Shown piece by piece: positions 1 to 8,549 of a stretch of DNA of 64,000 bases (position 1 is its first letter; each line of letters begins with the position of its first letter). A program made the translations under genes and the position numbers. The stretch covers positions 62,001-126,000 of the forward strand of contig JAXHLP010000014.1 of NCBI GenBank assembly GCA_034522155.1, read 5' to 3'. Source of the DNA: Salinilacustrithrix sp034522155. Lineage in GTDB: Bacteria > Actinomycetota > Acidimicrobiia > Acidimicrobiales > Salinilacustritrichaceae. The notes under the pieces were generated by a model. That model did not search any database. It was not told where the DNA came from and saw only the letters and a program-made list of their open reading frames with translations.

Positions 1-2
1 AT

Positions 3-209
3 CCCGACGACGGGCGTCTCTACGGCTCCCACTGGTGGGTCACCGGCGACGCCCACGGGACGTTCTGGGCCAACGGCTACGAGGGCCAGTCGATCCTCGT
101 GTCCCCCGGGGCCGACCTGGTGGTCGTCCGACTCGGCAAGTCGACCAAGGAGCAGTACCCCGCTCTCGCCGACTGGCGGGCCGCGATGGTCGACGCGTTC
201 GCTGGCTAG
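3..209 (+). CDS. Serine hydrolase (beta-lactamase family), C-terminal end only
   Basis: The gene enters from the left edge and 68 residues plus a stop are visible. The segment reads YGSHWWVTGD, then GYEGQSILVSP, then DLVVVRLGKS, which is the C-terminal pattern of class C beta-lactamase-related serine hydrolases (a G-x-x-GQ turn followed by the closing strand D-x-V-V-V-R-x-G). The catalytic SxxK and YxN motifs would lie outside the window, so substrate and activity cannot be judged. Its stop overlaps the stop of the convergent lipoprotein gene by two bases. Confidence 0.75.
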   Translation, partial: PDDGRLYGSHWWVTGDAHGTFWANGYEGQSILVSPGADLVVVRLGKSTKEQYPALADWRAAMVDAFAG

Positions 210-454
210 TTCCTGCCTTCGGGGCGGAGCACCGAACCGTCGGGGCCGATGCAGCCGACGCCCGGCGTCGTGTCGTCGGGGCCACCCGGCGGACACGACC
301 CGAGGGTGTTGGAGCTGGGCGCCGGCTGGTCGCCCGACGGTTCGACGCCGGGGTCCTGGCCCTCGGCACAGCCGGTCAGCGCGGCGAGGGCGAGTGCCAG
401 GCCGGCGACGACGCGGCGCGTTCGGCCCGCGCGACGCGGCGGATCCACGGCCAT
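206..454 (-). CDS. Small secreted lipoprotein of unknown function
   Basis: This encodes 82 residues. A short basic N-terminus (RRAGRTRR) is followed by a hydrophobic stretch and a lipobox LTGC at residues 26-29, so it is probably lipidated at Cys29 and anchored outside the membrane. The mature part is about 54 residues, rich in Pro, Gly and Asp, with Cys54 and Cys68 that could form a disulfide. It starts 14 bases after the end of glnE on the same strand and may be cotranscribed. No known family was recognised. The start ATG is the one placing the lipobox at the usual distance. Confidence 0.6.
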   Translation of the reverse strand: MAVDPPRRAGRTRRVVAGLALALAALTGCAEGQDPGVEPSGDQPAPSSNTLGSCPPGGPDDTTPGVGCIGPDGSVLRPEGRN

Positions 455-468
455 GGACGCCGATCCTG

Positions 469-3138
469 TCACGACCGGTCGTAGAAGAGTCGATCGACCA
501 CGCGACGGGCGCGTCGTAGCCGACGTCGGTGGTCCTCGATCAAGGTCGCGGTGCCGGTGTCCAGGGATCGGGCCAGCACCCCGAGCGGTTCGGTCGCTTC
601 GGGAACGGCGTCGCCCTGGCCGCCGGTGGTGAGCCACGTCCGGTTCCGCAGGCGGTCGCACCAGCGGTGCGCGTCGTCGAGCACCACGGCGTCCTCGGCA
701 CCGACGACCCCCTCGTCGACCAGCCGCTCGAGGCTTCGCAGCGTTCCGCGACCGTCGATTCCCGCCTCCCATTGCAGGAGCTGCACCGTCCACTCCACGT
801 CGGCGAGCGCGCCCGGGCCGAGCTTGTAGTGACGCCACGGTTCGATCCCCGGCGGGACCCGTTCGGCCTCGATGCGGGCCTTGATCCGGCGGATCTCACG
901 CCGGTCGTCGTCGGTCGGTGGGCGATGCCACGCCGCCTGGTCGGCGACGGCGGCGAACCGCTGCCCGACCTCGACGTCGCCAGCGATCGGGCGGGCCCGG
1001 AGCAGGGCCTGACGCTCCCACACCCGAGCCCAGCGGTCGAGGTACGCGGCGTAGCTGTCGACACTGCGTGACAGCGGCCCCTGCTTGCCCTCGGGGCGGA
1101 GATCGACGTCGACGGCGACGATGCGCGCCGGTGGGGTCGGGCCACGCAGCAGCCGGAGCATCGCCGTCGCGGCGCGCTCGGCGTCCCCACGGCCGTCGTC
1201 TCCGTCGTGAACGAAGACGAGGTCGACGTCGGACGGATACGACAGCGTGCGGCCGCCCAGTCGGCCCATGCCCACGACCGCCATCGGCACCTGGGGATCG
1301 ACCAGCCGCTGCGCGGTCTCGATGACCGCCTCCGTCAGCGCACTGAGATCGTCGCCCACCTCGTCCGCGTCGGAGACACCGGCCACGTCGCGGGCCACGA
1401 TGCCGAGCAGGTGACGTCGGTACCAGCGACGCAACGACTGCTGCTGGTCGTCGGGGTCGTCGCGCCAGCCCACCGATCGCCACGCGCTCGCCAGGAGGTC
1501 GTCGAGCGCGGCGGTGCGGAGTCGGTCGGCATCGTCGAGGCGCTCCACCAGATCGGGACTGGCCTCCAGCAGATCGGTGGCGATCGGTGCCGTGGCCAGC
1601 AGGTCGCACAGCGCACGGGCGGTCTCGGCCGAGTCGCGGAACGCCGCGACGATGCGCATGATGCGCTGCTCGCCGGTGACCAACCGGCGCAGGCCGAGCA
1701 GCCCGAGATCGGGGTCGGGGCCCTCCGACAGCCAGTCGAGGATCAGCGGTAGGAGCTGGCGCATCAGGCGAGACGAACGGGTGAGCCCGCGCGACAGCTC
1801 AGCGACCGCCTGGCGCGTACGGGCGGCGTCGCGGAAGCCGAAGGCCGCGAGGCGGGCGGTCGCGACCTCCTCGGTGACCGCCCCCACGCCGGCGAACGCG
1901 TCGAGCAGCGGTCGGAAGTACCAGCCCTCGTGAACCCGTCGTACCGCCAGCCGGTGCTCGGCGACGTCCTGGTCGAACCGTTCGGTCGGGCCGGCGTCGG
2001 TCCCGCCCCGGTACCCCATCGTGCGGGCGATGCGACGGCGCTGGTCCCGGTCGTCGGGGATGGTGTGGGTCTGCCGCTCGTTGGCCAGCTGGAGGCGGTG
2101 CTCCACGGTGCGGAGGAACCGGTAGGCGTTCCGCAGGGTCGCGGCCTCGTCCGCGTCGACATAGCCACCGGCCACGAGCTGGTCGAGTGCGAGCAGCGTC
2201 GACGGCGTGCGCAGCCCCGGGTCGGCTCCGCCGTGGACGAGCTGGAGGAGCTGGACCGAGAACTCGATGTCCCGGATGCCGCCGGGGGCGCGCTTGACCT
2301 CGCGGTCGCTGAGACCGGCGCGGTGGACCTCGGCCTCGGCACGAGCCTTCATCCGCCGGATCTGGTGCAGGTCGTCCCGATCGAGGGGGCGGGACCACAA
2401 CGCGTCCGCGGTTGCGGCGTCGAAGGCGTCCCGTACCTCGGCAGGACCGGCGACGCTGACGGCCTTGAGCAACGCCTGGAACTCCCAGGCGTCGGCCCAT
2501 CGGTCCCAGTGGGCTCGGTAGCCGTCGACGCTGCGCACCAGCGCACCGTCACGACCACCGGGCCGCAGGGCCGTGTCCACGCGGAAGCACCCCCGGACAG
2601 CATCGAGGAAGCGGCGCCCCGAACGCTCCGCCGCTTCGGGATCGACTTCGCTCACCAGGAGCAGGTCGACGTCGGAGACGAAGTTGAGCTCGCCCGCGCC
2701 GTACTTGCCCATCCCGACCACGACGAGCGAATCGGCGCCGGCCAGGCGCAGACCGACCTCGATCGTCTGGGTCGTGAGCGCGGTCAACCGCTCCACGGTC
2801 GCGGAGAGATCGTCGATCCCGAGCAGGTCGCGGGCGGCGACCCGCAACAGCCCGAGCCGGTGCTCCACCTGCAACGTGGCGGCGTCGGTCGCGTCGTGGG
2901 ACGGCATCTCGTCGAGCAACACCAGCGTGTCGATCGCCCGCGGGTCCTCGGCGACGAGGTCGCCGAGGCTGTCGCTCGCCGCGGCGACGGCGACGATCGC
3001 GTCGCGGGTACGGCGGTCCAGGCCGTCGACCACCTCGGCACCCAGCCGTTCGAGCACCACCTCGACACGAGCAGGATCGGCGCTGGCCGCCACGTGTCGC
3101 GTGGCGGTCCGGCTCCTCCCCTCGCTCCCGTCGACCAC
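469..3138 (-). CDS. glnE: Bifunctional glutamine synthetase adenylyltransferase/deadenylase
   Basis: GlnE controls glutamine synthetase by attaching and removing AMP on a conserved tyrosine, according to nitrogen status. The protein shows the two nucleotidyltransferase halves of the family. Each has a G-M-G-[KR]-x-G-[AG]-x-x-L-x-x-x-SDVDL signature, near residue 145 (the family's deadenylylase half) and near residue 625 (adenylyltransferase half), followed by RPGGRDG and RPEGKQG motifs. The frame is open upstream to 3333 but would run into nadE, so the GTG at 3138 is chosen. That gives 889 residues, a little short for actinobacteria (usually about 950-1000), so the start is uncertain. It is divergent from nadE. 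Confidence 0.92.
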   Translation of the reverse strand: MVDGSEGRSRTATRHVAASADPARVEVVLERLGAEVVDGLDRRTRDAIVAVAAASDSLGDLVAEDPRAIDTLVLLDEMPSHDATDAATLQVEHRLGLLRVAARDLLGIDDLSATVERLTALTTQTIEVGLRLAGADSLVVVGMGKYGAGELNFVSDVDLLLVSEVDPEAAERSGRRFLDAVRGCFRVDTALRPGGRDGALVRSVDGYRAHWDRWADAWEFQALLKAVSVAGPAEVRDAFDAATADALWSRPLDRDDLHQIRRMKARAEAEVHRAGLSDREVKRAPGGIRDIEFSVQLLQLVHGGADPGLRTPSTLLALDQLVAGGYVDADEAATLRNAYRFLRTVEHRLQLANERQTHTIPDDRDQRRRIARTMGYRGGTDAGPTERFDQDVAEHRLAVRRVHEGWYFRPLLDAFAGVGAVTEEVATARLAAFGFRDAARTRQAVAELSRGLTRSSRLMRQLLPLILDWLSEGPDPDLGLLGLRRLVTGEQRIMRIVAAFRDSAETARALCDLLATAPIATDLLEASPDLVERLDDADRLRTAALDDLLASAWRSVGWRDDPDDQQQSLRRWYRRHLLGIVARDVAGVSDADEVGDDLSALTEAVIETAQRLVDPQVPMAVVGMGRLGGRTLSYPSDVDLVFVHDGDDGRGDAERAATAMLRLLRGPTPPARIVAVDVDLRPEGKQGPLSRSVDSYAAYLDRWARVWERQALLRARPIAGDVEVGQRFAAVADQAAWHRPPTDDDRREIRRIKARIEAERVPPGIEPWRHYKLGPGALADVEWTVQLLQWEAGIDGRGTLRSLERLVDEGVVGAEDAVVLDDAHRWCDRLRNRTWLTTGGQGDAVPEATEPLGVLARSLDTGTATLIEDHRRRLRRARRVVDRLFYDRS

Positions 3139-3180
3139 ACCGTCCAGTGTGCCGGGAGAGAGCCGCCGGGGTCGGGGTCG

Positions 3181-3186
3181 TAGGCT
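3181..3186 (+). promoter_or_regulatory. -10 element for leaderless nadE
   Basis: TAGGCT lies seven bases before the GTG at 3194. The spacing fits transcription beginning at or next to the start codon and is the same as at many other genes in this window. Confidence 0.45.
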
Positions 3187-3193
3187 GATGGCC

Positions 3194-4933
3194 GTGGATC
3201 GCCTCCGCGTGGCCTCGTGCCAGCTCAACCCCACGGTCGGAGACCTCGACGGCAACGTCGCGGCCATCACCGACGCGGTCGAGCGCGCCGAGGCCGCCGG
3301 CGCCGACGTGGCGGTGTTCGGCGAGCTCGCCATCTCCGGCTACCCGCCCGAGGATCTGCTCCTCAAGCCCCGCTTCATCGCCGACTGTCGCGCTGCCCTG
3401 GAGAAGCTGGCCGCACGCACCAGCCGCTGCGCGGTGGTGGTCGGGTTCCCCGACGCCGACCGCGATCTCTACAACGCCGCCGCGCTCCTGGTCCGGGGCG
3501 GGGTGGCCAGCGTCTACCGCAAGCAGCACCTGCCCAACTACGACGTCTTCGACGAGGAGCGCTACTTCACCCCCGGCGAGGGCGACGAGCCGCTCGTGGA
3601 GATCGCCGGCATCACGTGCGGTCTGTCGATCTGCGAGGACTCCTGGGTCCCGTACGGACCCATCGCCGAGCAGGCCGCCGCCGGCGCCGGGGTGATGTTC
3701 AACATCAACGGCTCGCCGTACCGTCGCGGCAAGTCGGCCGAGCGCGAACGCATGCTGGCCACGCGCGCCGCCGACGCCTCCGCCGCCATCGTCTGGACCA
3801 ACCAGGTCGGTGGCCAGGACGAGCTGGTCTTCGACGGCTCGTCCTGCATCATCGATCCCAGCGGCACGGTCGTGGCCCGCTCGCCCCAGTTCGTCGAGGA
3901 CGTGCTCGTCCACGACCTCGAGCTGCGGCCCCAGTGGCGTGAGCGCCGCCTCGACCCCCGCGGCCGACCCCGCCCGCCCATCCGGCCGACCATCGCGATC
4001 AGCGACTTCGCCGAGGCGGGCACCGAGGTCGATCCGGCCGTCTACGAGCACGCCGGCGGTGGGCTCGCACCGCGACTCGACGAGGACGCCGAGGTGTACC
4101 GGGCCCTGGTCGTCGGTACTCGCGACTACATCCGCAAGAACGGCTTCACCGACGTCGTGCTCGGGCTCTCTGGCGGCATCGACTCGTCGCTGTGCACCGC
4201 CATCACCGTCGATGCCATCGGCGCCGACCACGTGCATCCAGTCGCACTGCCCTCCCGCTACTCCACCGAACACTCCCGCACCGACAGCGACGACCTGTGC
4301 CGGGCCCTCGGACTCGACCTCGCCGAGATCGCGATCGAGCCCGCGTTCACGGCCATGCTCGAAATGCTCGCCCCCGCCTTCGAGGGCACCGAGCCCGACG
4401 TGACCGAGGAGAACCTCCAGGGTCGGATCCGGGCCGCGCTGCTCATGGCCATGGCCAACAAGTTCCCGGGCTGGCTCGTGGTGATCTGCGGCAACAAGTC
4501 CGAGCTCGCTGTCGGCTACACCACGGTCTACGGCATCGACATGGCCGGCGGGTTCGCGCCGATCCGCGACGTCCCCAAGACGCTGGTGTACCGCCTGGCC
4601 GAGTGGCGCAACCAGCAGGACGACGGCGAGGTCATCCCGGCCAACGTCATCGCCAAGCCGCCGTCGGCCGAGCTGGCGCCCGACCAGGTCGACTCGGACA
4701 ACCTGCCGCCCTACGAGGACCTCGACCCGGTCCTCGAGCGGTATGTCGAGAACGACTGGACCGCCACCGAGCTCGTCGACGCCGGCTTCGACGAGGAACT
4801 GGTCAGGCGCATCACCCGCCTGGTCGACGTGGCCGAGTGGAAGCGTCGCCAGGCCCCGGTGGGTCCGCGGGTGAGCCCGAAGGCGTTCGGCAAGGACCGG
4901 CGCCTGCCCATCACCAACCGGTACCGGGGCTGA
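3194..4933 (+). CDS. nadE: Glutamine-dependent NAD+ synthetase
   Basis: This makes NAD+ from deamido-NAD+, ATP and glutamine, the last step of NAD biosynthesis, in the cytoplasm. The N-terminal nitrilase-type glutaminase domain has the Glu-Lys-Cys triad: FGELAISGYPPEDLL (Glu44), YRKQHLPNY (Lys110) and GLSICEDSW (Cys147). The C-terminal synthetase domain has the PP-loop LSGGIDSS (about residues 325-332). The length of 579 residues fits the two-domain form. An ATG at 3188 is also in frame (581 residues). The GTG at 3194 is preferred because a TAGGCT hexamer ends seven bases before it. The next gene starts five bases after the stop. Confidence 0.93.
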   Translation: MDRLRVASCQLNPTVGDLDGNVAAITDAVERAEAAGADVAVFGELAISGYPPEDLLLKPRFIADCRAALEKLAARTSRCAVVVGFPDADRDLYNAAALLVRGGVASVYRKQHLPNYDVFDEERYFTPGEGDEPLVEIAGITCGLSICEDSWVPYGPIAEQAAAGAGVMFNINGSPYRRGKSAERERMLATRAADASAAIVWTNQVGGQDELVFDGSSCIIDPSGTVVARSPQFVEDVLVHDLELRPQWRERRLDPRGRPRPPIRPTIAISDFAEAGTEVDPAVYEHAGGGLAPRLDEDAEVYRALVVGTRDYIRKNGFTDVVLGLSGGIDSSLCTAITVDAIGADHVHPVALPSRYSTEHSRTDSDDLCRALGLDLAEIAIEPAFTAMLEMLAPAFEGTEPDVTEENLQGRIRAALLMAMANKFPGWLVVICGNKSELAVGYTTVYGIDMAGGFAPIRDVPKTLVYRLAEWRNQQDDGEVIPANVIAKPPSAELAPDQVDSDNLPPYEDLDPVLERYVENDWTATELVDAGFDEELVRRITRLVDVAEWKRRQAPVGPRVSPKAFGKDRRLPITNRYRG

Positions 4934-4938
4934 TCTCG

Positions 4939-5586
4939 GTGGCCGCCGCCGGCGACCGTCGCTTCGACGCCGTCGTGTTCGACTTCTCCGGCGTGATGGT
5001 GTCGTCGGCGTTCACCGCCATCGGCGCCGCCGCCGCCGACCACGACATGGACGAGGACGAGTTCCTCGAGTACCTCCTCGGCCCCTACGCCGAGGACACC
5101 GACCACGCCTGGCACAAGGCCGAGCGGGGCGAGATCGGCATCTACGACTGGATCACCGACACGATGTCCCGCGCCGAGTCCGACGGGCTCGGCCTCGACC
5201 TGGGCTTCATGGCCTCGATGCTCGGCGAGCTCGAGGTCTACGACGTCATGGTCGACTGCGCCCGAACCCTGCGCGGGCAGGGGTACAAGACCTCGCTGCT
5301 CACCAACAACATCGCCGAGGGCCGCGACTCGTGGCGCCCGATGCTGCCGCTCGACGAGCTGTTCGACGACGTGGTCGACAGCTCCGAGGTCGGCATGCGC
5401 AAGCCCAACCCGATGATCTACCGCCTCGCCCTCGACCGCCTCGGCTGCGTCGAGCCCTCCCGGGCCGTGATGCTCGACGACCACCCCGGCAACTGCGGCG
5501 GCGCCCGCGGCGTGGGCATGGAGGCCATCCTCGTCGAGGACCCGGCCGTCGCCGTCGACGAGCTCATGGACCTCCTCGCGAGCTGA
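4939..5586 (+). CDS. HAD-superfamily hydrolase, subfamily IA
   Basis: This is a 215-residue cytoplasmic HAD hydrolase, probably a phosphatase. Motif I is FDFSGV with the nucleophile Asp15; the usual second Asp (DxD) is Ser17. Motif II is in SLLTNN, motif III is the Lys of GMRKPNP, and motif IV is VMLDDHPGN. A small alpha-helical cap lies between motifs I and II. Related HADs with FDFxGV include YihX-like phosphatases and the N-terminal domain of mammalian epoxide hydrolase, so dehalogenase or phosphatase activity cannot be told apart. It starts with GTG five bases after nadE and is probably cotranscribed with it. Confidence 0.8.
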   Translation: MAAAGDRRFDAVVFDFSGVMVSSAFTAIGAAAADHDMDEDEFLEYLLGPYAEDTDHAWHKAERGEIGIYDWITDTMSRAESDGLGLDLGFMASMLGELEVYDVMVDCARTLRGQGYKTSLLTNNIAEGRDSWRPMLPLDELFDDVVDSSEVGMRKPNPMIYRLALDRLGCVEPSRAVMLDDHPGNCGGARGVGMEAILVEDPAVAVDELMDLLAS

Positions 5587-5616
5587 CCGACCCGACGGGC
5601 GTGTGGCGCCGGGACG

Positions 5617-5633
5617 AGAACGAGTTCTAGTTT
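5617..5633 (+). promoter_or_regulatory. Promoter and KstR-like operator of the SDR gene
   Basis: The inverted repeat AGAAC-GA-GTTCT (5617-5628) overlaps a -10-like TAGTTT (5628-5633) that ends six bases before the ATG at 5640. The repeat matches the mycobacterial KstR consensus TNNAACNNGTTNNA except for the first base. Repressor identity is an inference. Confidence 0.5.
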
Positions 5634-5639
5634 CTCGCC

Positions 5640-6383
5640 ATGTTCTCCCTCGACGGCAAGGTCGCGCTCCTCACGGGCGCGGCATCGGGCATCGGCAAGG
5701 CGACGGCGGCGGCGTACGTCGAGTCGGGCGCGTCGGTGGTGCTCGCCGACCTGAACCAGGACGGGATCGACGAGGCCGTGGCCGACCTCGGCGACCGGGC
5801 CCACGGCATCGCCTGCGACGTCACCGACACCGCCGCCGCCGATGCGGCAGTGGCGGCCGCGGTCGACCGGTTCGGTCGGCTCGACGTGCTGGGCAACATC
5901 GCCGGCATGCTCCGCTTCGAGCACACCCACGAGATCACCGACGAGCTCTGGCACCAGGTGATCGACGTGAACCTCACCGGCACGTTCAAGATGACGCGAG
6001 CCGCGCTGCGCCAGTTCCTCGACCAGGGCGGAGGCTCCATCATCAACACGACGTCGAGCGCGGCATTCCGCGCGTCGGTGTGGGCGTCGGCCTACGGGGC
6101 GGCCAAGGGCGGCGTGCTCGCCTTCACCCGGGCGGTCGCCGTGGAGTACGGCCGCCAGGGCGTGCGCTGCAACTGCGTGGCACCCGCCGGCGTGAAGACA
6201 CCGATGATCGACGAGTTCCGGGTGCCCGAGGGCGGCGACTTCTCCCTGGTGGAGCGGATCATGTCCTTCGACGGACCGCTGGCGGTCGACGACGTCACCG
6301 GCACCTACGTGTTCCTCGGCAGCGACGAGGCCGACCGCATCAACGGCGCCTGCATCTCCGTCGACGACGCCATGCTCGCCTGA
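5640..6383 (+). CDS. Short-chain dehydrogenase/reductase
   Basis: This is a 247-residue classical SDR that oxidises or reduces a hydroxyl/keto group with NAD(P). The Rossmann motif TGAASGIGK is at residues 12-20, and Asp after the second strand (VVLADL) suggests NAD preference. NIAGM replaces the usual NNAG. The catalytic Ser lies in NTTSSAA and the YGAAK motif follows. The substrate is unknown. It is monocistronic: an inverted-repeat operator and TANNNT hexamer precede it, and queF converges from the other side. If the operator is truly KstR-like, a role in lipid or steroid metabolism would follow. Confidence 0.82.
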   Translation: MFSLDGKVALLTGAASGIGKATAAAYVESGASVVLADLNQDGIDEAVADLGDRAHGIACDVTDTAAADAAVAAAVDRFGRLDVLGNIAGMLRFEHTHEITDELWHQVIDVNLTGTFKMTRAALRQFLDQGGGSIINTTSSAAFRASVWASAYGAAKGGVLAFTRAVAVEYGRQGVRCNCVAPAGVKTPMIDEFRVPEGGDFSLVERIMSFDGPLAVDDVTGTYVFLGSDEADRINGACISVDDAMLA

Positions 6384-6390
6384 TCCTGGC

Positions 6391-6777
6391 TCACTCCGGC
6401 TGTCGAGGGTGGTGGGAGTGGGTCTCGGTCACGATGCCGCCCCGGACGTGCTGGGTGACGGTGACGTGCACCGACTCGGGGGACGCTGACTGCCACACCT
6501 CGTCGGCGATCTCGACGGCGAGCGCCTCGGCGAACACCTCCCGGTCGCGGAAGCCCCACAGGTAGAGCTTCAGCGACTTCGACTCGATGCACCGTTCGGC
6601 GGGCACGTACTCGATGCGGACCGAGGAGATGTCGGGCTGCCTGGTGACCGGGCACAGCGAGGCGATCTCGTCGGTGGAGAACACGACCTGCGTGCAGCCC
6701 GCGGGCGCGGGGAACGTCTCGACGTGATCGACGGGGCCACGCACGTCGCCACCCAGGATCGTCAGGTCGTCGGCCAC
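6391..6777 (-). CDS. queF: NADPH-dependent 7-cyano-7-deazaguanine reductase
   Basis: QueF reduces preQ0 to preQ1 for queuosine synthesis. It is a monofunctional short form of 128 residues. Cys42 in SLCPVTRQPD forms the thioimide with preQ0 and Asp49 is the conserved acid. The NADPH/substrate motif ESKSLKLYL is at about residues 65-73. The GTG at 6777 is chosen, five bases after the queD stop; longer in-frame readings upstream overlap queD and lack homology. It is the last gene of the que run. Confidence 0.93.
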   Translation of the reverse strand: MADDLTILGGDVRGPVDHVETFPAPAGCTQVVFSTDEIASLCPVTRQPDISSVRIEYVPAERCIESKSLKLYLWGFRDREVFAEALAVEIADEVWQSASPESVHVTVTQHVRGGIVTETHSHHPRQPE

Positions 6778-6781
6778 GTGC

Positions 6782-7138
6782 TCATACTCCCCGATAGATG
6801 CACGCGTTGGTGCACGTCTCCCGGACCTCGACCGCCGACAAGCCGGGCAGTCCATCGACGATGCGCCGCCAGATCCAGGTCGCGATGTGCTCGCTGGTGG
6901 GGTTCTCGAGTCCCGCGATGTCGTTGAGGTGCCGGTGGTCGAGCGCGTCGACGGTCGGCTGGACCGCCTCCTCGAGGTCGGCGAAGTCCATGACCCACCC
7001 CGACTCCTCGCCGACGGGCCCCTCGACGTGGATCACGACGCGGAAGCTGTGACCGTGGACGCGGGCGCACTTGTGGCCCTCGGGCACGTTGGGCAGGGAG
7101 TGGGCCGACTCGAACCCGAACTCCTTGGCCAGCTCCAT
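6782..7138 (-). CDS. queD: 6-carboxy-5,6,7,8-tetrahydropterin synthase
   Basis: QueD converts dihydroneopterin triphosphate to 6-carboxytetrahydropterin, the second step to preQ0. It has 118 residues. Zinc ligands are His13 (FESAHSL) and His28/His30 (VHGHS), with the catalytic Cys24 in GHKCARVHGH. HRHLND and ENPTSEHIATWIW are typical of the family. Its ATG overlaps the stop of the upstream histidine phosphatase (ATGA), so the two are translationally coupled. Confidence 0.95.
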   Translation of the reverse strand: MELAKEFGFESAHSLPNVPEGHKCARVHGHSFRVVIHVEGPVGEESGWVMDFADLEEAVQPTVDALDHRHLNDIAGLENPTSEHIATWIWRRIVDGLPGLSAVEVRETCTNACIYRGV

Positions 7139-7842
7139 CAGATCAGCGGTGCCGGGTCGTTGGTGAACCGGTTGTCGAGGTGGCCGGTGTCGTTGAACGC
7201 CCGCACCACCCACCGGTCGTCGGTGACCACGATGTGGGTGATCCCGCAGTTGTCCGAGCCGGTGAACGCGAATCCCTGCGAACCGCTGGCCATGGCCATG
7301 ACCTGGCCGATCACGCCGCCATGGGTGAACACCGCCACGGTCTGGTCGGCGTGCTTCTCGGCGATGCGCTCCATCGCGCCCTCCACCCGCGCCGCGAACA
7401 CGGCCGCCTTCTCGGCGTTGGGGATGACCTCCCAAGTCTGGTGCTTCCACATCTCGGAGATGAGGGGGTCGCGCTCGGCGGCGCGCTTGCGCATCTCACC
7501 GCCCTCCCAGTCGCCGAGGTGCACCTCGCGCAGGTCGGGTTCGACGATCGGCTCCACCCCGAGGTGGTCGAGGAGCACCTTCGCGGTCTGGCGCGTCCGC
7601 TGGAGCGTGGTGACGTACACCGCGGCGAAGTCCTCGCCCGACTCGATCAGGCGGCGGCACGCCTTCTCGGCCTGCTCGACACCGTCGGGCTCGTGCAGCG
7701 GCGGGTCACCGTGGCCGTCGACCAGCGGGAACGGGTTGTCGGGATCGGCCGGCTGCGACTCGCCGTGGCGGACGAGGATGATCTCGCATCCGCCGGGCGG
7801 ACGAACGAAGCGCGGCTGGCGGTAGGTGGTCTTCTCGCTCAC
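7138..7842 (-). CDS. Histidine phosphatase family protein
   Basis: This 234-residue protein belongs to the phosphoglycerate-mutase-like branch of histidine phosphatases. The N-terminal RHG motif (IILVRHGES) carries the phosphorylated His, LQRTRQTA is the second arginine motif, and FTHGGVIG carries the C-terminal His. The substrate is not evident. It sits between queE and queD and overlaps the queD start, so a role near the pterin intermediates is possible but unproven. GTG at 7842 is the start; a TACGGT hexamer ends seven bases upstream. Confidence 0.85.
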   Translation of the reverse strand: MSEKTTYRQPRFVRPPGGCEIILVRHGESQPADPDNPFPLVDGHGDPPLHEPDGVEQAEKACRRLIESGEDFAAVYVTTLQRTRQTAKVLLDHLGVEPIVEPDLREVHLGDWEGGEMRKRAAERDPLISEMWKHQTWEVIPNAEKAAVFAARVEGAMERIAEKHADQTVAVFTHGGVIGQVMAMASGSQGFAFTGSDNCGITHIVVTDDRWVVRAFNDTGHLDNRFTNDPAPLI

Positions 7843-7849
7843 GTGACAA

Positions 7850-7855
7850 ACCGTA
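7850..7855 (-). promoter_or_regulatory. -10 element before the histidine phosphatase gene
   Basis: On the minus strand TACGGT is seven bases from the GTG at 7842, the leaderless spacing seen elsewhere in the window. It may give queD and queF a promoter separate from queC/queE. Confidence 0.4.
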
Positions 7856-7889
7856 GGCCGTCACGACCAGCGCGAGGCCATGGGATCCG

Positions 7890-8525
7890 TCACGGGATCC
7901 CGAGGTACTTGTGGGTCTGGAGACTGAGACGCCAGCGGGGATGGGCCGTGCAGTACTCGACGGCGGCCGCGGTGTTCGCCTCGAGGTCGGGGCCGTCCAT
8001 CGGCGACACCAGGAAGTAGTCGAAGTCGAGGTGCTCGAGGTCGGCCGGATCGAGCCCGCGCTGGGGATGGACGAGCTTGCACTCGTCACCGGACGTCACG
8101 ACGAGGTCGGTGCCGGCCTTGGGGCTCATGCACACCCAGTCGATGCCGTCGGGCAGCGGCAAGGTCCCGTTGGTCTCGATCGCGATCTCGAAGGCCCGAT
8201 CGTGGAGCGCGCCGATCAAGTCGTCGTCGAGTTGGAGCGCCGGTTCGCCGCCGGTGCAGACCACGAAGCGGTGCTCGGCACCCCGCCCCCAGATGCTTGC
8301 GACGTGTTCCGCGAGCTCGTCGGCACCGCGGAACAGACCCCCGCCGTCGCCGTCGGTGCCGACGAAGTCGGTGTCGCAGAACTGGCAGATGGCCGACGCC
8401 CGGTCGCGCTCGTGGCCCGACCACAGGTTGCAGCGGGCGAACCGGAGGAACACCGCGGCACGTCCGGCCTGCCGGCCCTCGCCCTGCAGCGTTCGGAACG
8501 TCTCCTTGATGGCATAGCTGCCCAC
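7890..8525 (-). CDS. queE: 7-carboxy-7-deazaguanine synthase (radical SAM)
   Basis: QueE contracts 6-carboxytetrahydropterin to 7-carboxy-7-deazaguanine with SAM and a 4Fe-4S cluster. It has 211 residues. The cluster motif is C-X14-C-X2-C (Cys32, Cys47, Cys50) in RCNLWSG and AICQFCD, the expanded spacing typical of QueE. LQGEGRQAGRAAVFLRF precedes it and CTGGEPALQ is the SAM-binding GGEP motif. The start is GTG 8525 with TACGCT seven bases upstream. queC ends 24 bases before it. Confidence 0.95.
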   Translation of the reverse strand: MGSYAIKETFRTLQGEGRQAGRAAVFLRFARCNLWSGHERDRASAICQFCDTDFVGTDGDGGGLFRGADELAEHVASIWGRGAEHRFVVCTGGEPALQLDDDLIGALHDRAFEIAIETNGTLPLPDGIDWVCMSPKAGTDLVVTSGDECKLVHPQRGLDPADLEHLDFDYFLVSPMDGPDLEANTAAAVEYCTAHPRWRLSLQTHKYLGIP

Positions 8526-8532
8526 GCGACCG

Positions 8533-8538
8533 AGCGTA
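8533..8538 (-). promoter_or_regulatory. -10 element before queE
   Basis: TACGCT on the minus strand is seven bases from the queE GTG, lying in the queC-queE gap. This suggests a leaderless start for queE in addition to readthrough from queC. Confidence 0.4.
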
Positions 8539-8549
8539 CCGAGGACCGA

